NCBI GenBank assembly: GCA_028748945.1 | Contig: JAQTOL010000086.1 | Location: 1-10,001 of the forward strand | Length of the DNA: 10,001 nucleotides | From: Paludibacter sp. | GTDB lineage: Bacteria; Bacteroidota; Bacteroidia; Bacteroidales; Paludibacteraceae | Direction of reading: 5' to 3' | Part shown: positions 1 to 6,206 of the stretch, piece by piece | How positions within the stretch are numbered: the first letter of the stretch is position 1 | Layout: the number at the start of each line of letters is the position of its first letter | Notes under the pieces: generated by a model | What the model saw: only the letters and a program-made list of their open reading frames with translations | Database searches by the model: none | What the model was told of the DNA's origin: nothing | Program-made: the position numbers and the translations under genes

Positions 1-1893
1 AGCGAAAGTAACGGTGCTGGCTCCATTGCTCTGATAACGACCATTACTATGATAAATAGTCCGTTGCAATTTAGTAAGATCATCAGTACTAATTGCCATC
101 AATCCTCCCCGGGCACCGGTAATTGTTACAGCACTGTTGGCTTTTACATAGTCCAGGTAAATCAGCGCATTTCCAGGAGTAGAATAAATGGCAAAATTAT
201 TTGTCAACGAGGCATCATTTGTATTGATAACCCCATTCATAGTGTAACTATTTCCTTGTAAGTTATAAATCCCACTGGTTACAGGTGTTGCATTCGTTGC
301 TTTTCCGCTTACTAAATACCACCCCAGTATGTTCCCTGTATTATTCATTCTGTAAGGAACTACAATTTTGTTTTTATCAGGACTGTCCGGAGTGAAATAG
401 CCGGTATAACTACTAATCCCGGCACTCCACGAGAAACAGCTGAAACGATCTTTGGTATATGCTTTCACTATATTTTGTGATGTAAACAGTTTGGCTGCTT
501 CATGATTTCTTCTGAAATCATTCCAATTAGATGGTGTGATACTTGCAGTTGAAGCCATTTCGTGCATAAGCCAGGTCATCATTACGCGGTGTGCTTCAAC
601 ACCCATACGGCGAGCACCCACGTCCGCACGCAACAACCAGCTGCCATCAGTAGTGGTTGTCTGTCGGGCTTTGATATATTTATACACCTGATTTTCCAAC
701 ATCAATGCATTCGGGTCTTTCAGGAAACAAGCCATGGTTGAGTAAGAAGTAATCTGGTCGTACAGAAACAAACTCCAGTCATTGCCATTCGGCATGGCCA
801 ACTCACCATCGGCTAAAGCAAGTTCATTGAGTACATTGTCCATCACTTTCTGATTGTTGTGCAACAATGCATTTGTTTTCCATTTCTCAGAACCGGTCAT
901 TCCGGTTTGAAACAATTTCATGGCTAAGAAACCTTCGCCTAACTCCTGCATGACCACATTCTGATAAGAGCTATGGAAATAGTTGTGATTCTGCAAGGTA
1001 TAATCATCGAACAGGTTTTTACCGATATAAAGATCCTTAACTGTTTTGCTGTTGTAGTCAGGGTCAATAACGGTGGCATCAGTAGCATCATCAATCTGAG
1101 AATAACAATTTATGGCAAAAGCCCGTAAACGTTCGTACCACTGCGGAGCTAATACATCATTGGGATATAATCCCAACGCACAGGATAAGATATCGGTTTC
1201 CCAACCATTCTCTTCCGCTTTCGTATCGCCCGAATAGCCTGTCGGAATAGTACGGGTCAACTCGTAATTACATTCTGCTTTTACTAAATTAGCTACATTT
1301 TGTTTCTGTGCTGTACTCAACGAATCGTATTGGAAATAGGCTGAATAGGCCACCGACATGGACCACAGAGAACTTTCCCAAACATAGTCCGTACTACTTG
1401 TTGATCCCCAGTAATCTCCGGCTGCGCAAGTCTTCAACTTATTGGCTTTATGGGTGGAATAGGCAAATACCAGACTCCTTCGGGCCATTTTATTCACATC
1501 GGTCCAGGTCACGCCCGATGGTAGTGTTACTTTATCCCGTCCATATTTATACAAAAAAGCACAGATCATGGAGAGATCCGCATTGGGTCTTACTCCCTGT
1601 TCATTACTCCCTGCCGTGTTTTCTCCTTTAAAATAGCCACAAGCTTCTCCGGCACTGTTAGCAGCCGAAGCATCCTGATAATCGTTTTTTACATAGGTCA
1701 TAAAATTAGCCAACATCTGCAACAGATCACCTTTCATAGTTGACTCATCCACAAACGTAGAATTAACAACACCTTCAGTGGGTGAGGATACCTGATCTTC
1801 AGTTCCACCAATGATGGTTTGAGCCTGGGTAACCGAACAAAAATTAGCCGCACTAAAAATTGCAATAACAAAGAGTAATAAAGTTTTCTTCAT
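1..1893 (-). CDS. Secreted alpha/alpha-toroid-like protein, probable polysaccharide lyase or hydrolase (3' end missing)
   Basis: The frame is open without a stop from ATG at 1893 to the left edge (631 codons), so the C-terminus is missing. Residues 1-24 form a type I signal peptide (MKKTLLLF... then VTQA before QT); Cys19 lacks a lipobox, so it is probably not a lipoprotein. Residues about 50-490 are helix-rich with many aromatic residues, resembling an (alpha/alpha) toroid. Notable conserved-looking stretches are GWETDILSCALGLYPND (Trp231, Glu232, Asp234) and NHNYFHSSYQNVVMQELGE (His303, Tyr305, His307, Tyr310). From about residue 508 the sequence becomes beta-rich, like a C-terminal beta-sandwich. 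This layout is known from several polysaccharide lyase families. The divergent GH105 neighbour acts on unsaturated uronides, which favours a lyase; PL27 (rhamnose-glucuronate lyase) is one candidate, but this is inference and I do not firmly recognise the family. A type IX sorting tail may lie beyond the edge. Confidence 0.8.
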   Translation of the reverse strand, partial: MKKTLLLFVIAIFSAANFCSVTQAQTIIGGTEDQVSSPTEGVVNSTFVDESTMKGDLLQMLANFMTYVKNDYQDASAANSAGEACGYFKGENTAGSNEQGVRPNADLSMICAFLYKYGRDKVTLPSGVTWTDVNKMARRSLVFAYSTHKANKLKTCAAGDYWGSTSSTDYVWESSLWSMSVAYSAYFQYDSLSTAQKQNVANLVKAECNYELTRTIPTGYSGDTKAEENGWETDILSCALGLYPNDVLAPQWYERLRAFAINCYSQIDDATDATVIDPDYNSKTVKDLYIGKNLFDDYTLQNHNYFHSSYQNVVMQELGEGFLAMKLFQTGMTGSEKWKTNALLHNNQKVMDNVLNELALADGELAMPNGNDWSLFLYDQITSYSTMACFLKDPNALMLENQVYKYIKARQTTTTDGSWLLRADVGARRMGVEAHRVMMTWLMHEMASTASITPSNWNDFRRNHEAAKLFTSQNIVKAYTKDRFSCFSWSAGISSYTGYFTPDSPDKNKIVVPYRMNNTGNILGWYLVSGKATNATPVTSGIYNLQGNSYTMNGVINTNDASLTNNFAIYSTPGNALIYLDYVKANSAVTITGARGGLMAISTDDLTKLQRTIYHSNGRYQSNGASTVTFA

Positions 1894-1935
1894 GTTTTAA
1901 ATAAAAGGATGAATGAACAGGCTTAAGATTTCCAT

Positions 1936-1993
1936 TTGCAAATATAGAACTATTTAATATCATATAAGGTGAAAATAATGTCAATAATGGTGA
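1936..1993 (-). promoter_or_regulatory. Promoter and activator box of the toroid-enzyme gene
   Basis: Read on the minus strand, a 26-bp box (1968-1993) is followed by 21 bases and then TATATTTGCAA (1936-1946), which contains a perfect Bacteroidota -7 element, TAnnTTTG. The box contains TCAnCAT, ATTGA and ATTTTCACC in fixed register, and holds TCACC twice, 21 bp apart. The end of the box falls where the -33 element should be, and no good TTTG is seen there, so the promoter probably needs an activator. The expected 5' leader is about 40 nt. The same module controls the divergent GH105 gene. Confidence 0.6.
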
Positions 1994-2070
1994 TGACACT
2001 TTGTTCCGGTTTTTCGTAGTCTGACCTGCTTCTGGAAACAGAAACTTCACAACATCACATCTTTTTTTAT

Positions 2071-2128
2071 TCAACATAATTGAACGAATTTTCACCAGAC
2101 CTAAAAACTTTAATCAATATATTTGCAA
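2071..2128 (+). promoter_or_regulatory. Promoter and activator box of the GH105 gene
   Basis: A 26-bp box (2071-2096) matches the one on the opposite strand at 20 of 26 positions, including ATTTTCACC exactly. After 21 bases comes TATATTTGCAA (2118-2128), identical over 11 bases to the counterpart upstream of the toroid enzyme. The -7 consensus TAnnTTTG is perfect, while a -33 TTTG is missing and replaced by the end of the box. The predicted leader to the ATG at 2176 is roughly 45 nt. The 77 bases between the two boxes (1994-2070) hold no gene that I can support. Confidence 0.6.
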
Positions 2129-2175
2129 CAGCATTGAACAACAATAGAAAACTGTAAAATCCTGTTTTAATACCA

Positions 2176-4206
2176 ATGAAAAAATATATCTTAATTGGGA
2201 TACTGATCTCTTTAAATGCTTATGCCAGTCAATTACCGACAAAAACGGATGTTATCGGCAAAATGAAACTGGTTAACGATTACTGGATATCACAAAACCC
2301 CAATCCGGGCAATAATCAATGGGCAAGAGCGGCTTATTTTACCGGAAACATGGATTTTTATACCGTTTATCCTAAGGACAGCTATTTACAATATGCCAAT
2401 TTGTGGGCTAATAATAACAGCTGGGGATTGAATGGTGGAACTGCTACCAGAAATGCCGATAATCAGATTTGTGGTCAGGTGTATATCGATTTGTTCAACA
2501 GGGACGCAATTAAAGACTCCAGCAAAATAAAGGCAATAAAAACCAGTATTTACGCCATGGTCAGTAGTACAAAGTCCGACGACTGGTGGTGGGTTGATGC
2601 GCTATACATGGGAATGCCTGTATTTGCGCGTTTGGGTGCTTTGAGAAATGATACGGCTTATTTCAACAAGATGTTTGAACTCTATACTAATACCAAAGTT
2701 ACGAGGGGATTATTTAATACAACTTCCGGGTTGTGGTATCGGGACGAAAGCTATGATCCGCCTTATACGACCCCAAACGGAATGGATTCTTACTGGGCAA
2801 GAGGGAATGGATGGGCAATTGCTGCTTTGACGCGTGTACTTCAACTTTTGCCTGAAAATAATGTGCATCGTGCAGGGTTAATAGAAACATTTCAAAAAAT
2901 GGCTGCGGCTCTGAAAGATCGTCAACGAACCGATGGATTTTGGAATCCGAGTCTTGATGATCCGAATGATTTTGGAGGCCCCGAAACAAGTGGTACCGGC
3001 TTTTTTACCTACGGTCTGGCCTGGGGCATCAATAATCATCTGCTCGATTCGGCAACTTATTATCCGGTTATGACGAAAGCCTGGAACGGCCTGGTTTCAA
3101 TAGCCGTACAACCGAACGGTTTTCTGGGTTATGTACAGGGGATAGGTGCAGGACCTGCTTACGCTCCGGCCGGATCTACACAAGACTTTGGTGTGGGTGC
3201 CTTTCTTCTGGCCGGAACCGAAGTTGTCAAAATGGCTGAAGGACTTATGCCTGTTCCTTCCAATTTTGGGATGACATCAATCAAGGCATTGGATAAAACG
3301 CATATTCAAATCTCGTTCTCTAAAAAGATTGATTTGACATCGGCATTAAATGCAGCGAATTATTCTATAAATAATAACGTATCTGTTCTGAGTGTTGTTG
3401 CAGGAAACAATGACAGTACAACTATTTTACAGGTAGGAGAATTAAATTACGGTTCGTATCAGGTTCAGATTAAGAATATCTCAAGCGCAGATGGTTCTCC
3501 GGTTGAAGCAGGTGAATCAGGGTCGTTTGTTTATACAGGTAATATTGCTATTACAGCCAGCGATTATGAAGCCGGAACAAGCAATACGGCTGACAAAACC
3601 ATGGATTTTGATTTTTCAACCCGTTGGTCAGCGTTGGGGAAAGGCCAGTGGATATTGTACGATTTGGGAGAAGCTAAAAAGGTTTCATCGGTTGATGTGG
3701 CATTCTATAATGGAAACGTTCGCAAGAGTTATTTTAAGATCGAATTGTCAGCTGACGGCACCAACTTTACGGAAGTATTTAACGGGGAATCAAGTGGTAA
3801 AACTACGGATTTGGAAAACTATGATTTTCCGGATCAGGATGCCCGCTACCTGAAAATAACCGGAAACGGAAATAGTCAAAGCCTGTGGAATAGTATCACT
3901 GAAGCGCGGATAAACTTCGAGGATAACCCGACTGCCATACCAAAACTCAGTACAATTAATCCGATACTTACTTTATATCCAAATCCGCTATCGGATAATC
4001 AGCTAACCATCATATTAAATTCAGACAATTCAGGAATAAACAATCTGACAATTAAAGATATGTGTGGTAAGACTGTGTATTTGAATACCGTTCAATCAAC
4101 CGGGGGTAGAATGGAAATCACTGATTTAAAGCTTATTTCGGGTTGTTATACCCTTCTCGTCGAACAAAACTCAGTCCAAAACGCCGGATTATTATTGGTG
4201 AAATAA
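2176..4206 (+). CDS. Secreted multidomain GH105 unsaturated uronyl hydrolase with Ig-like, F5/8C and type IX sorting domains
   Basis: GH105 enzymes use water addition to remove a terminal 4,5-unsaturated uronic acid left by a polysaccharide lyase. Residues 1-17 are a signal peptide (AYA before SQLP). The toroid catalytic domain spans about 22-355: NADNQ with Asp95, WWWVDALYMG with Asp141 (aligning with the catalytic Asp of the WWWCDAL motif), WARGNGW at 207-213, then ETSGTGFFTYGLAWG and QDFGVGAFLLAG. About 364-453 is a bacterial Ig-like domain of the SbsA/Big type, and about 457-583 an F5/8C discoidin-like domain that may bind sugar. The tail from about 596 has LYPNP and a final LLLVK, as in Por-secretion (type IX) sorting domains. 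Most GH105 proteins are only about 350-400 residues, so this 676-residue form is long and probably acts at the cell surface or outside. Substrate may be rhamnogalacturonan, arabinogalactan-type glucuronides or another uronide; the sequence does not decide. Confidence 0.93.
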   Translation: MKKYILIGILISLNAYASQLPTKTDVIGKMKLVNDYWISQNPNPGNNQWARAAYFTGNMDFYTVYPKDSYLQYANLWANNNSWGLNGGTATRNADNQICGQVYIDLFNRDAIKDSSKIKAIKTSIYAMVSSTKSDDWWWVDALYMGMPVFARLGALRNDTAYFNKMFELYTNTKVTRGLFNTTSGLWYRDESYDPPYTTPNGMDSYWARGNGWAIAALTRVLQLLPENNVHRAGLIETFQKMAAALKDRQRTDGFWNPSLDDPNDFGGPETSGTGFFTYGLAWGINNHLLDSATYYPVMTKAWNGLVSIAVQPNGFLGYVQGIGAGPAYAPAGSTQDFGVGAFLLAGTEVVKMAEGLMPVPSNFGMTSIKALDKTHIQISFSKKIDLTSALNAANYSINNNVSVLSVVAGNNDSTTILQVGELNYGSYQVQIKNISSADGSPVEAGESGSFVYTGNIAITASDYEAGTSNTADKTMDFDFSTRWSALGKGQWILYDLGEAKKVSSVDVAFYNGNVRKSYFKIELSADGTNFTEVFNGESSGKTTDLENYDFPDQDARYLKITGNGNSQSLWNSITEARINFEDNPTAIPKLSTINPILTLYPNPLSDNQLTIILNSDNSGINNLTIKDMCGKTVYLNTVQSTGGRMEITDLKLISGCYTLLVEQNSVQNAGLLLVK

Positions 4207-4213
4207 CGGAGAC

Positions 4214-4233
4214 CGGGTATATTCAGAAACCCG
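4214..4233. terminator. Weak hairpin between convergent genes
   Basis: CGGGT (4214-4218) and ACCCG (4229-4233) can form a 5-bp stem with a 10-base loop, inside the 44-base gap between the convergent GH105 and permease genes. There is no clean T-tract on either side, so this is at best a weak bidirectional terminator. It is listed because nothing else in the gap looks like one. Confidence 0.25.
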
Positions 4234-4250
4234 AATTATTTGTGGACAAA

Positions 4251-5033
4251 TCAAATATATTTGACAACCATATAAACACCTACACCCAACAGGAAGAAAG
4301 CGTAAACCTTTTTGAAAATGGCTGGTGGTAGATTTATGGCCAACTTGGATCCAAAAAACACACCCACTACAATTCCTAAAGCCATTAATCCTGCATAATA
4401 TAAATTCAAATACCCGGCTTGAGCATAAATTATCACACTGGGTAATCCTACAGGTAATTGTAAGGCTGCTAATGAAGTTGCCGAAGCTGCTTTCGTGTCG
4501 TATTGAAAGAACTTAATCAGAATAGGAACGATGATAATTCCGCCTCCTTTTCCAAACATCCCGGCAATTACGCCGGCAAAAATGCCAACGACAATAAAAA
4601 GCCATAAAGAATAATGTTTCTTCTCAACGGAAATTGGTTTCTCTTTTTTTTGCCTTTTTATTATACGCGATATAACTGCAGGAATATCAAGATAACCAAC
4701 TGCCACATAGAGTAGAAATGCGGCATAAAGTTTTGATAATAATTTCACATCAATGGAAATGGCCAGTTCGCCACCCAAAAAAGAGCCGGCAAATAAACCC
4801 AATGCAAGCCAGAGTGAATTTTTTATATTGACAAATCCGGCTTTGTAATAATTTATTACGCCAAGAATTCCTACCGGTAGGAGCATGGCTGCCAATGATG
4901 TTGCATTCGCATTGAGCATATCCATGCCAAAAATGGCGATTAAAGCAGGGACCATAATTATACCTCCTCGAATTCCAAACAAGCCGGATAATTCTCCCGC
5001 CAAAATACCCAGAATTAATATTCCAATATCCAT
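4251..5033 (-). CDS. TauE/SafE (DUF81) family membrane permease
   Basis: This family comprises inner-membrane permeases linked to export or uptake of sulfite, sulfoacetate or related small anions; the true substrate here is unknown. The 260-residue protein is highly hydrophobic with about 7-8 membrane spans and shows the family's internal duplication. Repeat 1 (about 12-115) and repeat 2 (about 153-256) share the pattern AG..(S/A)G.FG..GGII.VP, then ATSLAA..LPVG, then ..AG..N. The polar linker RIIKRQKKEKP (113-123) separates them. Repeat 1 has FGIRGG where repeat 2 has FGKGGG, so Arg22 replaces a conserved glycine. I chose ATG at 5033; the frame can open three codons earlier at TTG (5042), but the ATG is more likely. 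It follows the nuclease gene on the same strand across a 145-base gap with its own promoter candidate. Confidence 0.9.
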   Translation of the reverse strand: MDIGILILGILAGELSGLFGIRGGIIMVPALIAIFGMDMLNANATSLAAMLLPVGILGVINYYKAGFVNIKNSLWLALGLFAGSFLGGELAISIDVKLLSKLYAAFLLYVAVGYLDIPAVISRIIKRQKKEKPISVEKKHYSLWLFIVVGIFAGVIAGMFGKGGGIIIVPILIKFFQYDTKAASATSLAALQLPVGLPSVIIYAQAGYLNLYYAGLMALGIVVGVFFGSKLAINLPPAIFKKVYAFFLLGVGVYMVVKYI

Positions 5034-5086
5034 AATAATCAATTAATTTGAAGCAACCCAGGTCTGTTCTGTTTAAATAAAAAAAT

Positions 5087-5094
5087 CAAACGTA
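5087..5094 (-). promoter_or_regulatory. Candidate -7 element of the permease gene
   Basis: On the minus strand this reads TACGTTTG, a perfect match to the Bacteroidota TAnnTTTG element. It would give a leader of about 45 nt before the ATG at 5033. The -33 position falls in the left arm of the inverted repeat at 5109-5120, and no clear TTTG is seen there. Confidence 0.4.
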
Positions 5095-5108
5095 GAGCCG
5101 GAAGAATA

Positions 5109-5161
5109 AGAAAGATTGTAATCGCTTTGGGAACAGATTAAAAATCAAATACAATCTTTCT
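5109..5161 (-). terminator. Perfect 12-bp inverted repeat downstream of the S1/P1 nuclease gene
   Basis: AGAAAGATTGTA (5109-5120) and TACAATCTTTCT (5150-5161) are exact reverse complements around a 29-base loop. The repeat begins 18 bases after the nuclease stop codon, which fits a transcription terminator, and the minus-strand bases after it are T-rich (TATTCTT) without being a clean T-run. The long loop and the overlap with the -33 region of the permease promoter also allow an operator. Confidence 0.45.
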
Positions 5162-5178
5162 CTGAATTTTGAGATGAG

Positions 5179-5955
5179 TTATTTATAAATATCATTGAGT
5201 ACATTTGCCAGTTGTATGCCTCCCCGATAAAGCATTTCGTCCAGTTTATCAGCAAAATGATAGATGTAATGATAGCTGTTGGTGTCGGAGTCACCATAAG
5301 CATAAATTTGAGTACGGATAGCATAACCGGCTTCAACTGATTGAAGGATACTGTATTTTTTGAACTTCGGTTTTTGCGGTTCGAACTTATCCTGCAAATA
5401 TTGACTATATTCCGAATAGGACATTTTATTTGTTTCGATCAAAGCACCATCCCACAAAGAATGGATGTTGATTGTTTTTCCAAACCAGTTGATGCTTACT
5501 TTATTTCCACCTAAATCTTCCAGTCGGCCTAAATGCATGGGTTGATGCAAGTCACCAACGAAATGAACCAGGAATTTAAGTGCTTCCTGATCGTTTTTAT
5601 CTGATTTCAACCGCCGTGTAAGTGAATCGAGCGCAAAAAACAAATGTTCACCATCTGCTTTGGGGTTGTTCAGCAAATACTGAAAATCTGTTGCTTTCAA
5701 ATCATCTTTTAAATTTTGATAATGCCAGGGGTAGCTGTAAGCATATTTTTTGTCACTGCGTACTTCATCCGCCCAGGTAGCGTCATAAATAATCCCTTTT
5801 ACACCAAGAACTTTGTCAACCTGCAAACGGGCCTTTGGAGTTAAGTTCTGATATGCTATATCTGCAATAATCCGATGACCGACTGCATCGTAAGCCGAGG
5901 CAGTGAGTGTTATAAAAAGAAAAGAAAGAGCAATAAATTGTTTGTAGATTTTCAT
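5179..5955 (-). CDS. Secreted S1/P1-type zinc nuclease
   Basis: S1/P1 nucleases are three-zinc enzymes that cut single-stranded DNA and RNA and remove 3' phosphates from nucleotides; in Bacteroidota they are exported and help scavenge nucleotides. Residues 1-21 are a signal peptide, with TASA cut before YDAVGH. Known zinc ligands are visible in order: His27 (GH), Asp63 (WADEVR), His78 (YPWHY), His131/Asp135/His141 (HFVGDLHQPMH) and His165/Asp169 (HSLWD). The mature 237 residues match the usual family size. In characterised members the first mature residue is Trp, whose backbone binds zinc; here that place is Tyr22, five residues before His27 as expected. The start at 5955 is the only one that gives a full signal peptide. 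The gene appears to be its own unit, with a promoter candidate at 6020-6027 and an inverted repeat after the stop. Confidence 0.94.
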   Translation of the reverse strand: MKIYKQFIALSFLFITLTASAYDAVGHRIIADIAYQNLTPKARLQVDKVLGVKGIIYDATWADEVRSDKKYAYSYPWHYQNLKDDLKATDFQYLLNNPKADGEHLFFALDSLTRRLKSDKNDQEALKFLVHFVGDLHQPMHLGRLEDLGGNKVSINWFGKTINIHSLWDGALIETNKMSYSEYSQYLQDKFEPQKPKFKKYSILQSVEAGYAIRTQIYAYGDSDTNSYHYIYHFADKLDEMLYRGGIQLANVLNDIYK

Positions 5956-6019
5956 TGTTGAAATTAGTGGAGCTAAGTTTATAAATAACCTGATATAACC
6001 CGTAGATTTATGAGCGTCG

Positions 6020-6027
6020 CAAAGATA
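6020..6027 (-). promoter_or_regulatory. Candidate -7 element of the S1/P1 nuclease gene
   Basis: The minus strand reads TATCTTTG followed by C, a perfect TAnnTTTG element of the kind common in this phylum. It lies 65 bases upstream of the start codon, giving a leader of about 55-60 nt. No convincing -33 TTTG is visible at the proper distance. Confidence 0.5.
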
Positions 6028-6100
6028 ATTATTTATGCCAGAAAATTGTAATTAAACTAATTTAAATTTACAGTTGTTATCATACGGATTTATATTTTTT

Positions 6101-6137
6101 AAAAACAGGAAGGTGGAACATTTTGTCCCACCTTCCT
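6101..6137 (-). terminator. Strong rho-independent terminator of the M16 peptidase gene
   Basis: AGGAAGGTGG (6107-6116) pairs perfectly with CCACCTTCCT (6128-6137) over 10 bp, and three more pairs can form inside after one mismatch. On the minus strand the stem is followed by GTTTTT, then A-rich sequence, so it is a standard intrinsic terminator. It lies about 70 bases after the peptidase stop codon and separates that gene from the nuclease gene. It could also work weakly on the plus strand. Confidence 0.85.
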
Positions 6138-6206
6138 TTGTAAACCTGGTTTTTTTGTATAATTAAACTTTTTGGATTTTCCGGAGAAAATCAACAGGAA
6201 ACCATT

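Noticed and set aside
1308..1631. Plus-strand open frame of 107 codons
   Set aside because: It lies wholly inside the minus-strand toroid-enzyme gene, which has a convincing continuous reading frame, signal peptide and domain structure.
1853..2095. Minus-strand open frame of 80 codons covering the divergent promoter region
   Set aside because: It overlaps the start of the toroid-enzyme gene in another frame and runs through both conserved regulatory boxes; its translation looks like random AT-rich sequence.
4251..5033. Internal repetition in the permease considered as a recent tandem duplication
   Set aside because: The two halves correspond at protein level only and show the ancient duplication typical of the TauE/SafE family, not a recent DNA repeat.
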